In this document: positions 26,993 to 36,468 of the stretch, piece by piece
How the letters are laid out: every line of letters starts with the position of its first letter
Position numbering within the stretch: position 1 is the stretch's first letter
NCBI RefSeq assembly: GCF_009467825.1
Contig: NZ_WIOK01000001.1
Location: 248,001 to 312,000 of the forward strand
Direction of reading: 5' to 3'
Origin: Cyclobacterium xiamenense
GTDB lineage: Bacteria; Bacteroidota; Bacteroidia; Cytophagales; Cyclobacteriaceae
DNA: 64,000 bases
Made by a program: the position numbers and the translations under genes
The notes under the pieces: model-generated
Databases searched by the model: none
Told to the model about the DNA's origin: nothing
The model's input: the letters and a program-made list of their open reading frames with translations, nothing else

Positions 26993-28285
26993 ATGAATAC
27001 AATCAGAAAACTATACGAGCACTTTCGGTCAGCTAAGGGTGTAGGGACAGACACCCGTAAACTCAAAAAGGGAGCCTTATTTTTTGCCCTGAAGGGCCCC
27101 AATTTTGATGGAAACAGCTATGCCGCAAAGGCCTTGGATCTAGGAGCCTCGTTGGTCGTCGTAGATAATCCGGAGGTAGTGAAAGGGGATGCGTATTTTT
27201 TGGTGGAGGATGTGCTGAAGACCTTGCAGGATTTGGCCAGATATCACCGGAAACAGTTTGCCGGGCCGGTCATCGGACTTACCGGTTCGAATGGGAAGAC
27301 AACTACGAAGGAGTTGATGCAACAGGTGCTGTCCAGAAAGTACCGGGTGCATGCCACCGAAGGCAACCTCAACAATCATATCGGGGTTCCGATGACGCTA
27401 TTGGGTATATCCGCCGACACGGAAATGGTTATTGTTGAAATGGGCGCCAATAGGCAAGGGGACATCGCAGAATTGTGCGCCATCGCTTTACCCACGCATG
27501 GCTTTATTACCAATATTGGAAAAGCACACCTGGAAGGTATGGGGGGACCGGAAGGGGTGTTGAAGACCAAAACGGAGCTTTTTCAGTTTTTGTTGGAAGC
27601 GAAGGGCAAGGTCTTTATCAATACCCGGCAGCCGGTTTTTTCCCAAATGATTCGCCGGTTTGAAGATCCGGTCTTGTTCCCGGGCGAAGCCGATTTTTGT
27701 TCCATCTCCTTCCACGGTGCCGATCCTTTTGTGGTCTTTAGTCTGGGGACCGATCCCCATCGCTATACCTCAGGATTAATCGGACACTATAATTTCGATA
27801 ACCTGGCTGCGGCCATTTGTATGGGCATTTTTTTTGGCGTACCAGCGCGCGAAGCTGCCGCAGCGGCCGCTGCCTACACCCCTTCCAACATGCGTTCCCA
27901 GATTTTGGAAAAAGGGAGTAACTGGATTTTACTGGATGCATACAATGCCAACCCGTCCAGCATGGAGGAAGCGTTGAATACATTTGGGAAGCTGGACAAG
28001 CGGCCACACAAGATGGTAATCATTGGAGACATGCTCGAATTGGGTGCCCATGCGGTAGAAGAACACCAAAAATTGGGGGAACGGTTACAGAAAATGTCCC
28101 TCGAAAAAGTCTGTCTGACCGGCGACCTGGTTCGCCATGCCCTGCCGAAGGTACCCAAAGCGCTCTACTTTCCGGATCCCTTTTCCTTACGGAATTGGCT
28201 GAGCGATTCTTCCCTGGAAGATCATCAGATTCTGATAAAGGGAAGCCGCGGTATGCGGCTTGAAACATTACTGGATTTTATATGA
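26993..28285 (+). CDS. murF: UDP-N-acetylmuramoyl-tripeptide--D-alanyl-D-alanine ligase
   Basis: 430 residues. The ATP-binding loop TGSNGKTTTK (97-106) and the TEGNLNNHIGVP segment (about 120-131) are diagnostic of MurF. The N-terminal UDP-binding domain, the central ATPase and the C-terminal Rossmann-like domain (LLDAYNANPSSM about 310) are all present. It adds D-Ala-D-Ala to the muramyl tripeptide in the cytoplasm. It stands alone here, outside a dcw-type cell wall cluster, as often in Bacteroidota. Confidence 0.96.
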   Translation: MNTIRKLYEHFRSAKGVGTDTRKLKKGALFFALKGPNFDGNSYAAKALDLGASLVVVDNPEVVKGDAYFLVEDVLKTLQDLARYHRKQFAGPVIGLTGSNGKTTTKELMQQVLSRKYRVHATEGNLNNHIGVPMTLLGISADTEMVIVEMGANRQGDIAELCAIALPTHGFITNIGKAHLEGMGGPEGVLKTKTELFQFLLEAKGKVFINTRQPVFSQMIRRFEDPVLFPGEADFCSISFHGADPFVVFSLGTDPHRYTSGLIGHYNFDNLAAAICMGIFFGVPAREAAAAAAAYTPSNMRSQILEKGSNWILLDAYNANPSSMEEALNTFGKLDKRPHKMVIIGDMLELGAHAVEEHQKLGERLQKMSLEKVCLTGDLVRHALPKVPKALYFPDPFSLRNWLSDSSLEDHQILIKGSRGMRLETLLDFI

Positions 28286-28288
28286 GCG

Positions 28289-28348
28289 GGAGGTAATCTC
28301 CAGAATCCGTCGAATAGGTATTTCTGGAATTATCGGGTGTCTACCTCC
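28289..28348. repeat. Nested inverted repeats after murF
   Basis: Outer arms GGAGGTA (28289-28295) and TACCTCC (28342-28348) enclose inner arms TCCAGAA (28299-28305) and TTCTGGA (28322-28328). The RNA could fold into a two-tier stem. There is no following T-run, so it is not a standard terminator; it begins just past the murF stop. Confidence 0.5.
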
Positions 28349-28476
28349 TGAAACCCTATCCGGGGAGTCTTTATTTTGCACGTAATACCTCCTATAGATC
28401 CGGACAAATGGCGATTTCCTTCGAAAAAGCAGGCTGCTAACTTGTTGGTGTGACGCAGGCGATGGTGGGTGGGCAT

Positions 28477-28506
28477 AAAAAAGCCCCTGAGTAAACTGCA
28501 GGGGCT
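28477..28506 (-). terminator. Terminator of the odhA-odhB-lpd operon
   Basis: On the minus strand, stem AGCCCCTG / CAGGGGCT with a nine-base loop is followed by six T residues, 28 bp past the lpd stop. Confidence 0.88.
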
Positions 28507-28533
28507 TTGGATACCATTGTCAGCGAACAACCA

Positions 28534-29931
28534 TCAGACATGCAGGGCGCGGTCGTCTGTGGCAGCAAGGCATGCTTCCCGAAACACTTCCGTGTAGGTG
28601 GGATGTGCATGAGACATGCGGGCGATATCCTCTGCGGATGCGCGGTATTCCATGGCCACAACAGCCTCTGCAATCATATCGGCGGTACGAGGGCCGATCA
28701 TGTGTACCCCCAGGATTTCATCCGTTTCGGCATCTGCGAGTACTTTCACGAGGCCGTCCACGTCTCCACTGGCCCGTGCTCTCCCGGAAGCCATAAATGG
28801 AAATTTGCCCGTCTTGTATTTCCTGCCGTTTTCTTTCAGTTGTTCTTCGGTATACCCTACCGAGGCCACTTCCGGCCAGGTATAGACCACACCGGGGATC
28901 AGTAGGTAGTTGATGTGTGGCTTCTGGCCGGCGATTTGTTCGGCTACAAACACACCTTCCTCTTCTGCTTTATGGGCAAGCATGGCGCCTTTGACCACAT
29001 CGCCAATGGCAAAGATGGACGGTGTGGATGTTTTCAAGTGCTCGTCTACTTCGACCTGACCTTTGTCGTTGATAATCACACCGGCGGCATCGGCATTGAG
29101 GCCTTCGGTATAAGGCTTTCTCCCGATGGAAACCAGGGCATAGTCACCCGTAAGGGATACCGTTTCCTCTTTTGGATTCAAAGCGGTTATGGTCACCTCT
29201 TTTCCCTTCCGTTCTACGCCGGTTACTTTGTGTTTGAGGAAAAACTCCATACCCAATTTTTTCAGCGATTTCTGGAGTTCTTTGCCCATGGTTCGATCCA
29301 TGGTGGGGATGATGCTGTCCAGGTATTCCACCACAGATACCTTAGCGCCCAGTCTGGCGTACACCGATCCGAGTTCCAGACCGATGACCCCGCCACCAAT
29401 GATGATCAAATGCTTGGGGACTTCCTTCAGCTCCAACGCCTCGGTGGAGGTGATGATTCGTTCCTTATCCAATTTGATAAAGGGAAGGATTCCGGGCTTG
29501 GATCCGGTAGCAATTAGGATGTGCTTGCCGGAAAGCTCCTCGGTTTTTTTATCCTTCTTCGTGACGAGTACGGTGTTTTTATCCTTGAAAGAACCCAGGC
29601 CCTGAATCACGTCGATTTTGTTTTTTTTCATCAGGTATTGAATCCCATCTACATTTTGCTTGACTACGTCCCGTTTTCGTTGGATCATTTGCTTGAAATT
29701 GATCTTCAAATCTTTGAGGTCAATGCCATGGGCTTTAAAACTGTGGGCAGCATTGTGGTAATGCTCGGAGGAATCCAGCAAGGCTTTGGAAGGGATGCAG
29801 CCTACATTCAGGCAGGTACCCCCCAGGGTGTCGTATTTTTCGATGATGGCAGTTTTTAAGCCTAATTGAGCGGCCCGGATGGCGGCTACGTAGCCTCCGG
29901 GTCCCGAACCGATTACGATTAAATCATACAT
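28534..29931 (-). CDS. lpd: Dihydrolipoyl dehydrogenase (E3)
   Basis: 465 residues. FAD-binding GSGPGG (8-13), redox disulfide Cys40/Cys45 in GGTCLNVGCIPSK, NAD-binding IGGGVIGLELG (about 178-188) and the active-site pair His443/Glu448 in HPTYTE are all intact. It reoxidises the lipoyl groups of the 2-oxoacid dehydrogenase E2 with NAD. It is the third gene of the E1-E2-E3 operon, 60 bp after odhB, and ends at a clear terminator. Confidence 0.97.
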   Translation of the reverse strand: MYDLIVIGSGPGGYVAAIRAAQLGLKTAIIEKYDTLGGTCLNVGCIPSKALLDSSEHYHNAAHSFKAHGIDLKDLKINFKQMIQRKRDVVKQNVDGIQYLMKKNKIDVIQGLGSFKDKNTVLVTKKDKKTEELSGKHILIATGSKPGILPFIKLDKERIITSTEALELKEVPKHLIIIGGGVIGLELGSVYARLGAKVSVVEYLDSIIPTMDRTMGKELQKSLKKLGMEFFLKHKVTGVERKGKEVTITALNPKEETVSLTGDYALVSIGRKPYTEGLNADAAGVIINDKGQVEVDEHLKTSTPSIFAIGDVVKGAMLAHKAEEEGVFVAEQIAGQKPHINYLLIPGVVYTWPEVASVGYTEEQLKENGRKYKTGKFPFMASGRARASGDVDGLVKVLADAETDEILGVHMIGPRTADMIAEAVVAMEYRASAEDIARMSHAHPTYTEVFREACLAATDDRALHV

Positions 29932-29991
29932 ACGTGATCGTGGTTTAATGTCCCTACCCGTGCAATGCCCGGATAGAATGTGAAAAAAACG

Positions 29992-31551
29992 TTAAATACC
30001 CAGCAATAAGCGGGAAGGATCTTCCAGCAGCTCTTTGACGCGCACCAGAAAGCTCACCGACTCTCTGCCATCGATGATTCTATGGTCGTAGGAAAGTGCC
30101 AGGTACATCATGGGCAGAATTTTCACTTCCCCATTGACAGCCATTGGCCGTTCCACAATGTTGTGCATTCCCAGGATAGCGGCCTGAGGTGCATTGATGA
30201 TAGGCGTAGACATCATGGAGCCAAAAATACCACCGTTCGTGAGGGTAAAGGTTCCACCCGTCATTTCATCGATGGTCAATTTACCCTCCCGGGCTTTGAT
30301 AGCCAGCCGCACCACTTCTTTTTCGATTTCTGCAAAGGAGAGTTGTTCGGCGTTTCGAATGACAGGTACCACGAGCCCCTTGGGTGAAGATACGGCGATC
30401 GATACGTCACAAAAGTCGTGGTAAACAATCTCGTTTCCGTCTATTTGCGCATTGACTGCCGGCCATTCCTGCAGGGCAATGCAGGCCGCTTTCGTGAAAA
30501 AGGACATAAAGCCCAGATTTACCTCGTACCGCTCCTTAAATTTATCCTTGTATTGCTTTCGCAAATCCATGATGGGCTTCATGTTTACCTCGTTGAAGGT
30601 GGTCAACATGGCCGTCTCATTTTTTACGGAGACCAATCGCCTGGAAATGGTTTTTCGCAGGGAGGTCATTTTTTCTCTTCGGCTACCACGCGTACCGGTT
30701 TTTTGCGGCGCTTCCGGCTGTTCCGCCGGTTTGCTTTTGTCTGCGACGGCCGGTTTGCTCGCGGCGGCTGCCGGCTTGGATTGTTCGGCTTTCAGCGCAT
30801 CCTCCTTGGTGATACGGCCATCCTTGCCGGTGCCTGCTACTGCACTGGATGCGATGCCTTTTTCGGCAAGGATTTTAGCTGCAGCCGGAGAGGCGTGTCC
30901 GGAAGCATAGGTTTCCTTACCACTATTTCCCTTCGCCGTATTTTCCGGGGCTTCGGCTGCTGAGGATGTCTCCGCTTCCCCGGATGGGGCACCATCCGTT
31001 TCTTCAATCTTACAAATCAATCCCCCAATTTCCAAGGTATCCCCCTCCTGTGCTACCTGTCTCAGGATACCGGAAGCCTCTGCGGGCAATTCGAAGGTTG
31101 CCTTGTCGGAGTCCACTTCGGCGATGATATCGTCTAGCGCTACGTAGTCTCCGTCCTCCTTAAGCCAGGTGGCCAGGGTCACCTCGGTGATCGATTCGCC
31201 AACGGTAGGAACGCGCATTTCTTTCACCTCACCGGTTTGCTTTGGGCTTGCGGACTTGGTTTCGGAAGGGGTCGATTTTTCTGCTTCCGGTTTGCCGGAT
31301 GCGGCTTCTTCCTTTGCGTCCGGGTCAATTTCACAAATGACTGCGCCAATCTCCAGGCTATCGCCTTCTTCGGCTTTTGTGTGCAGGATTCCGGCTGCTT
31401 CTGCCGTTAGTTCGAAGGTGGCCTTGTCGGATTCCAGTTCACATAGGACCTCATCCATTTCAACAAAATCGCCATCATTTTTAAACCATTGACCTACGGT
31501 AACTTCGGTGATGGATTCGCCCACGGCAGGCACTTTGATTGTTATACTCAT
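29992..31551 (-). CDS. odhB: Dihydrolipoamide succinyltransferase (E2 of 2-oxoglutarate dehydrogenase), two lipoyl domains
   Basis: 519 residues. Two lipoyl domains carry the lipoylated lysines Lys43 and Lys150, both in the SDKATFEL context. Alanine/proline/acidic linkers separate them and the E3-binding domain (about 219-253). The C-terminal acyltransferase ends with the catalytic His490 and Asp494 in DHRIIDG. It passes the succinyl group from E1 to CoA. Gram-negative proteobacterial SucB has one lipoyl domain; two are commonly found in Bacteroidota. Second gene of the operon, 88 bp after odhA. Confidence 0.96.
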   Translation of the reverse strand: MSITIKVPAVGESITEVTVGQWFKNDGDFVEMDEVLCELESDKATFELTAEAAGILHTKAEEGDSLEIGAVICEIDPDAKEEAASGKPEAEKSTPSETKSASPKQTGEVKEMRVPTVGESITEVTLATWLKEDGDYVALDDIIAEVDSDKATFELPAEASGILRQVAQEGDTLEIGGLICKIEETDGAPSGEAETSSAAEAPENTAKGNSGKETYASGHASPAAAKILAEKGIASSAVAGTGKDGRITKEDALKAEQSKPAAAASKPAVADKSKPAEQPEAPQKTGTRGSRREKMTSLRKTISRRLVSVKNETAMLTTFNEVNMKPIMDLRKQYKDKFKERYEVNLGFMSFFTKAACIALQEWPAVNAQIDGNEIVYHDFCDVSIAVSSPKGLVVPVIRNAEQLSFAEIEKEVVRLAIKAREGKLTIDEMTGGTFTLTNGGIFGSMMSTPIINAPQAAILGMHNIVERPMAVNGEVKILPMMYLALSYDHRIIDGRESVSFLVRVKELLEDPSRLLLGI

Positions 31552-31639
31552 CGGTTAGTTGATTTTTACCGGATATCGCAGGGGTTCCGGTTAGCCTCTA
31601 TCTCAATTTATGTTGTATACTGAAAATGAAAAAGGGAAA

Positions 31640-34432
31640 TTAAGAATTAATTTTTAAAGCTTTTTCCAAAATTTGCTTTTGTTCTTCCAGGTGCACCTTG
31701 TGGTATCCGGTAGCTGGGGAAGCACTCGCCTTTCGGGCGATGACGTCCATGGGCAATTCTTTGAACAAGTTTCTAACGATAAACGCCCAATACCCCATGT
31801 TTTCGGGTTCCTCCTGAACCCAGACCGTCTCGGTGTTTTTACCGTAAGACTGAATGGCCTCGAGTAGCTGCTTTTTGGGCAGGGGGTGAAGTTGCTCCAG
31901 GCGTATGATGGCTACGTCCGTGACCTTTTCTTTTTCCCGCATCTCGATCAGATCGTAATAGACCTTTCCTGAACAAAGAACCACCCGCTTTACTTTTTTC
32001 GAATCCACCTCCTTGTCCAGCAGGATTTCACGGAAATTACCGCTGGTAAACTCCTCAATCGGGGACATCACTTTTGGATGCCGCAGCAGAGATTTTGGCG
32101 ACATGACAATGCATGGTTTCCGGAAATTCCATGTCATCTGCCGGCGGAGCAAATGGAAGAAGTTGGCGGGCTCGGTGATATTTGCTACAATTACATTGTA
32201 TTCCGCCGCCAGTTGTAGAAACCGCTCCGGCCGGGCATTGGAATGCTCGGGTCCCTGTCCTTCGTAGCCATGGGGCAAAAGCATAACCAGTCCGTTCATC
32301 TTTTGCCACTTGGATTCTCCGGAAGTGATGAATTGGTCGATCATGGTTTGTGCTCCGTTTGCAAAGTCTCCAAACTGCGCTTCCCAAACGGTGAGGGCAT
32401 TGGGGTTGGCCATGGCGTAACCATATTCAAATCCAAGCACCGCGTATTCCGACAAGAGGGAGTTGTAAATATAAAATTTTCCCTTGCTGTCCTTCAATTC
32501 CTTCAGGGAATTGTACGGCTTATTGGTAGAGGCATCGTGTACGACTGCATGCCGGTGCGAAAAGGTGCCGCGCTGGCAGTCTTGCCCCGTAATCCGTACC
32601 GTTTTTCCATCCAACAGCAGCGACCCGTAGGCCAATAGCTCTGCTGCCGCCCAGTTTAATGTCCTGGATTGGAAAAACATCTCCTTCCGCTGCTTTAGCT
32701 GAGCCTCAATTTGCTTGATCGGCTTGAATCCTTTGGGTAAAACGGTAAGCGCTTCCGCTACCTTTTCGATGGATTCGGAAGAGACGGACGTGTCCGGCGA
32801 TTTGTCAAAGTCCTCCGGTTTGGCCCGCTCTAGTGCCTTCCATGCTTTTTCGAAAGGAGAAAAGGTGTAGGGAAGTGGTTTTTCCTTCACCATGTTCAGC
32901 CGGTCCTGAAGCAGCTGGCGAAACTCTTTGTCCATCTGTTTGGCCAGCTTCGCATCCACCTGTCCCCGCTCCAGCAAGATTTTGTTGTAAATTTCCCGAG
33001 GGTTGGGGTGCTTGGAAATGAGGTTATATAATTCTGGCTGCGTAAATTTCGGTTCGTCCGACTCGTTGTGGCCATGCCTGCGGTAACAGACCATGTCTAC
33101 AAAGATATCCTTATTGAATTTTTGCCGGAATTCAACCGCAAGTCTGGCGGCATACACGACCGCTTCCGGATCGTCTCCGTTTACATGTATTACAGGCGCA
33201 TCGATGATTTTCGCCACATCGGTACAATAGATGGAACTTCGTGCATCGTCAAAATCGGTGGTAAAACCCACCTGATTGTTGATGACAAAATGAATGGTCC
33301 CTCCGGTATAATAGCCCTTAAGGTTGGCCATCTGGGTGACTTCGTAGACGATTCCCTGCCCGGCTACCGCCGCATCCCCGTGGATTAGGATCGGGATCAT
33401 CTTGTCTTCATCGCCCTGGTAATGGTCGTCTATTTTTGCCCGCACAAATCCTTCGACCACCGGATTTACCGCTTCCAGGTGGGAGGGGTTGGGAGCCAAT
33501 TTGAGGATCATTAACTTGCCGTTTTTGGCAGGAACTTCGGAAGAAAAGCCCATGTGGTATTTGACGTCTCCGTCTCCCATGGTCAGATCGGGTTTTGCCG
33601 TGCCCTCAAACTCGGAAAAAATCTGTTCGTAGGTTTTGCCCATGATGTTGGCAAGGACGTTGAGACGTCCCCGGTGCGCCATGCCGATCATTACTTCTTC
33701 CACGCCCAGGTCCGAAGCTTTGTTGATCAAGGCATCCAAAAAGGGAATGGTGCTTTCGCCCCCTTCAAGCGAAAATCGCTTTTGTCCCAGGTATTTGGTA
33801 TGCAGGAAGTTTTCGAAAACAACGGCTTCGTTGAGCTTGGATAAAATGCGCTTCTTGTCCTCCAATGGAGGATTGAACTCCAGGGCTTCTTTTTCCACTT
33901 TGATCCGGAACCAATCCAACATTTCGGGATCGCGGATATAGAGGTATTCAAAGCCCATGGCACCCTCGTAAATGGTTTTCAGGGATTCGATGATTTTGGA
34001 TAACCGGGCATCTCCGATCCCAATTTCGTTTCCTGCCTGAAAGGTGGTGTCCAGGTCGTTTTTGTCCAGCCCGAAGTCTTCCAGGTCCAAAAGGGCCTTT
34101 CGGTCTCGCCGTTCCCGTACAGGGTTGGTCTTCGAGCGCAAGTGGGCGCGGGACCGATAGGCGTGAATCAGTGCCCGGACTTTAATTTCTTTGGGCAACT
34201 GCTCCATGTCCATGATGGTGCCCTTGGTTGCCAGGTTGCCGTTTACGGGCGTGCTGCTAGCAGTTTCGGCGCCGCCGTTTTCGTCTTCACCGTATTTGTT
34301 GATGGCGAATTCAAAGCCGTCGAAGAAGGCTTTCCAACTGCCATCAATGGATTCGGGATCCTTCCGGTAGTCCTCGTACAACTCGTCTATGTAGGCGACG
34401 TGGGCATTGGAGATGTAAGAATATTTATCCAT
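31640..34432 (-). CDS. odhA: 2-oxoglutarate dehydrogenase E1 component
   Basis: 930 residues from ATG 34432; a TTG eight codons upstream is rejected because the N-terminal E2-binding segment (SYISNAHVAYIDELYEDYRKD) starts at this ATG. Thiamine diphosphate-binding parts are visible: MAHRGRLN (about 250), HGDAAVAGQG (about 355) and the C-terminal pyrimidine-binding half (about 590-790). It decarboxylates 2-oxoglutarate in the TCA cycle. First gene of the odhA-odhB-lpd operon, with a candidate promoter just upstream. Confidence 0.97.
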   Translation of the reverse strand: MDKYSYISNAHVAYIDELYEDYRKDPESIDGSWKAFFDGFEFAINKYGEDENGGAETASSTPVNGNLATKGTIMDMEQLPKEIKVRALIHAYRSRAHLRSKTNPVRERRDRKALLDLEDFGLDKNDLDTTFQAGNEIGIGDARLSKIIESLKTIYEGAMGFEYLYIRDPEMLDWFRIKVEKEALEFNPPLEDKKRILSKLNEAVVFENFLHTKYLGQKRFSLEGGESTIPFLDALINKASDLGVEEVMIGMAHRGRLNVLANIMGKTYEQIFSEFEGTAKPDLTMGDGDVKYHMGFSSEVPAKNGKLMILKLAPNPSHLEAVNPVVEGFVRAKIDDHYQGDEDKMIPILIHGDAAVAGQGIVYEVTQMANLKGYYTGGTIHFVINNQVGFTTDFDDARSSIYCTDVAKIIDAPVIHVNGDDPEAVVYAARLAVEFRQKFNKDIFVDMVCYRRHGHNESDEPKFTQPELYNLISKHPNPREIYNKILLERGQVDAKLAKQMDKEFRQLLQDRLNMVKEKPLPYTFSPFEKAWKALERAKPEDFDKSPDTSVSSESIEKVAEALTVLPKGFKPIKQIEAQLKQRKEMFFQSRTLNWAAAELLAYGSLLLDGKTVRITGQDCQRGTFSHRHAVVHDASTNKPYNSLKELKDSKGKFYIYNSLLSEYAVLGFEYGYAMANPNALTVWEAQFGDFANGAQTMIDQFITSGESKWQKMNGLVMLLPHGYEGQGPEHSNARPERFLQLAAEYNVIVANITEPANFFHLLRRQMTWNFRKPCIVMSPKSLLRHPKVMSPIEEFTSGNFREILLDKEVDSKKVKRVVLCSGKVYYDLIEMREKEKVTDVAIIRLEQLHPLPKKQLLEAIQSYGKNTETVWVQEEPENMGYWAFIVRNLFKELPMDVIARKASASPATGYHKVHLEEQKQILEKALKINS

Positions 34433-34737
34433 AAGGTTGTGATGTTCAGACACCAAAATTAAGGTATTAAGTTATTTAATAAAAACCGCTTATGCGGGTT
34501 TACAAATATCATTGATTATCAACCTTTTTATTTTTTAATCACCGTATAAAATACTGTTTTTTACAAAAACAAGACGGATTATTTCTATCATTCCAGTTTG
34601 ATGAAACTAGATTCTGAAAAGCGCCCTGATTCGGATTGTCTTTTTTAGAAATTTTTTGCAGATCTTTTGGTGCCCGCCCAAACTAGCTTGGTGAGCCGGT
34701 AAAAACGCTGCATGGTTGCTGCCAAACCAGGGATTGG
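34433..34737. other. 305-bp intergenic region upstream of odhA
   Basis: AT-rich and without a credible gene. It holds the odhA -7 element and, at 34481-34501, a weak hairpin (minus strand AACCCGC / GCGGTT with one bulge, then five T) that could end transcripts of the upstream epimerase gene. A 72-codon frame over the epimerase end has no family resemblance. Confidence 0.45.
34454..34461 (-). promoter_or_regulatory. Possible odhA promoter -7 element
   Basis: Minus strand reads TAATTTTG, an exact TAnnTTTG match, 22 bases upstream of the odhA ATG. The -33 region has T-rich sequence but no exact TTG. Confidence 0.4.
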
Positions 34738-35556
34738 TTAGGTAGAATAGGTAAACGCCAAGGGGTCTGGAAAATGAAAGGAAAAACCAGTTTTTAACCA
34801 TTTTTCGCAGGATATCTCCTTCCACATCTGCTGAGGGGGCTGTTCGTAACTCGCTGGCGGCGGGAAACCCATGTCCTGCGCATTCTTTTCAAAAACGGTT
34901 TTTTTGTCCGGATGCTCCGGACTAATGATGTTAAACGTTTCGTTCCAAAGGTTTTGCGCAATGATCCAGTGGATGGCACGAACGGCATCCGTTCGGTGAA
35001 TGTAATTTACCGGGGGGTGTCCGGGTACGTTTTCCTTTCCGGAAAAATACCTTCCCGGAATCCGGTCGTCTCCCAGCAGCCCGCCAAACCGAACGACGGT
35101 GAGGTCATAGGCCTTGTTTCCCCATAAAAGCTGCTCGGCATTCCATAGGGCGGGATTTCCTGTAGTATCCGCGGATAAGAAGTCGGTTTCCCGGGCAAGT
35201 TGGTTTTTACTAGGGTAGACCGAAGTGGCGCTGACATAAATCACTTTTCCTATCTGGTGCTGCTCAATGGCCTCCCGAAGAAATTGGATCTGTTGGGGGT
35301 GATACTCGTCGGGGTGTCTGCGACGACCCGGGGGAATGTTAATGTATAAGATATCCGTTTCAAACAGTTGTGCCGGTACGGCGTGAACGGGCAGGGGATC
35401 TAACAGCAAGCGCTCTGCCCGGATACCCTGCCTTTCCAGGGTTTCCTTTTTTTCCAGGCTAGACGTGCTTCCGTTGACCGAATGGCCTTTTTGCTGTAGA
35501 AAAGAAGCTAGCGGAAGGCCCAGCCATCCTAATCCAATTATGCTAATGTGCATCAT
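34738..35556 (-). CDS. NAD(P)-binding SDR/epimerase-like protein (YeeZ-type)
   Basis: 272 residues. The Rossmann loop is GLGWLG (8-13) at the very N-terminus, and YVSATSVYPSKN (about 107-118) matches the extended-SDR Ser/Tyr region, though the usual YxxxK is not perfect. Related proteins are annotated as nucleoside-diphosphate-sugar epimerases or YeeZ. The second Met (35553) could also be the start. It follows the fatty acid hydroxylase gene on the same strand with 124 bp of structured sequence between. Substrate unknown. Confidence 0.8.
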   Translation of the reverse strand: MMHISIIGLGWLGLPLASFLQQKGHSVNGSTSSLEKKETLERQGIRAERLLLDPLPVHAVPAQLFETDILYINIPPGRRRHPDEYHPQQIQFLREAIEQHQIGKVIYVSATSVYPSKNQLARETDFLSADTTGNPALWNAEQLLWGNKAYDLTVVRFGGLLGDDRIPGRYFSGKENVPGHPPVNYIHRTDAVRAIHWIIAQNLWNETFNIISPEHPDKKTVFEKNAQDMGFPPPASYEQPPQQMWKEISCEKWLKTGFSFHFPDPLAFTYST

Positions 35557-35581
35557 TCGTACCGATAAAATGATTATTTTT

Positions 35582-35628
35582 TCTGGTATTCCTACCAGAT
35601 ACCTATCCGGAATTAGGATCCGGATAGG
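35582..35628. repeat. Two adjacent perfect hairpins
   Basis: TCTGGTA / TACCAGA (35582-35588, 35593-35599; four-base loop) and CCTATCCGGA / TCCGGATAGG (35602-35611, 35619-35628; seven-base loop) lie two bases apart in the gap between two minus-strand genes. Neither is followed by a T-run on the minus strand, so they look like an mRNA processing or REP-like element rather than a terminator. Confidence 0.6.
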
Positions 35629-35680
35629 CAGGGGAATGATTTACTTCCAGCGTTTTCCGGGCTTACGGAAGTAGACCCGA

Positions 35681-36307
35681 TTAATTTTTCTTGGGAGCGG
35701 TACCGAAAATATAATCCCAAAGTGGCGTGCTCACACCAAATGCCACATCCGGATCCTTGTAATGATGGATAGCATGATTCACCCAAAGGATTTTTAGAAA
35801 ATTTTTGGGTGGCTGGTAGGCATGTACGGTGTAATGCACTCCCAGGTACAAGGCATAGCCCAACAGGAATCCAGGTAGGAAAAACAGCGCCGATTCTCCC
35901 ATGATAAAGTCGAATAAAAAATAGAGGATTACGGCATAGAGCCCGGAAATAAAAGGAGGCATGGCCAGTCGGTCTTTGTCTTTGGGATAGTCGTGGTGGA
36001 CTCCATGTACGGAATACTGTAATTTATCCTTCATGTGTGTATCCGGTTCCATGTGGTAGAGGTACCGGTGCATGAGGTACTCCACAAAGGTAAAAACCAA
36101 AAATCCTCCGAGAAACAAGGCGACACCTTTCCAAAGGGATATCGGTGTCGACGAAATTCCAAAATATAGAGAATACGTGCCCACGCCCAGAAACATGGCG
36201 ATAGGTATGCTGATGTGGGTCCTACTGAGTTTTTCCAAAACTGGGTTGGCAAACATTTTGGCAGAACCGCTATTATCCGGCCGATCCAATCTTCCAATTT
36301 TTTTCAT
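35681..36307 (-). CDS. Fatty acid hydroxylase superfamily membrane protein
   Basis: 208 residues with about four membrane helices. The eight-histidine di-iron pattern of the superfamily is present: HRYLYH (80-85), HGVHH (101-105), HYTVH (158-162) and HAIHH (178-182). The spacing and the HGVHHDYPKDKDRL segment resemble fatty acid 2-hydroxylases (FA2H/Scs7), which put a hydroxyl at C2 of sphingolipid or other lipid acyl chains using oxygen. Many Cytophagales make sphingolipids or sulfonolipids with 2-hydroxy acyl chains, so a membrane-lipid role is a reasonable inference. Confidence 0.87.
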   Translation of the reverse strand: MKKIGRLDRPDNSGSAKMFANPVLEKLSRTHISIPIAMFLGVGTYSLYFGISSTPISLWKGVALFLGGFLVFTFVEYLMHRYLYHMEPDTHMKDKLQYSVHGVHHDYPKDKDRLAMPPFISGLYAVILYFLFDFIMGESALFFLPGFLLGYALYLGVHYTVHAYQPPKNFLKILWVNHAIHHYKDPDVAFGVSTPLWDYIFGTAPKKN

Positions 36308-36393
36308 TCGTCGTATAACTTTTGTATCAATACAATTTCCTCAATTTTAATGCCTAAGGTAGGAAATATTGGCTACAGTTAGTAAATTTTTTG

Positions 36394-36415
36394 TTTATTA
36401 AACCGTTTATTAAAC
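36394..36415. repeat. Short direct repeat upstream of fatty acid hydroxylase gene
   Basis: TTTATTAAAC occurs twice (36394-36403 and 36406-36415), two bases apart, in the 161-bp gap upstream of the hydroxylase start. It could be an operator, or chance in AT-rich DNA. Confidence 0.3.
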
Positions 36416-36468
36416 GTCAAGTAATTCGGTCCTGTTTTGATTCCAACAAAAAAGAAACTTGATTTTTC

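Noticed and set aside
28285-28533. Hidden small gene between murF and lpd
   Set aside because: No plausible frame; only inverted repeats and the lpd operon terminator.
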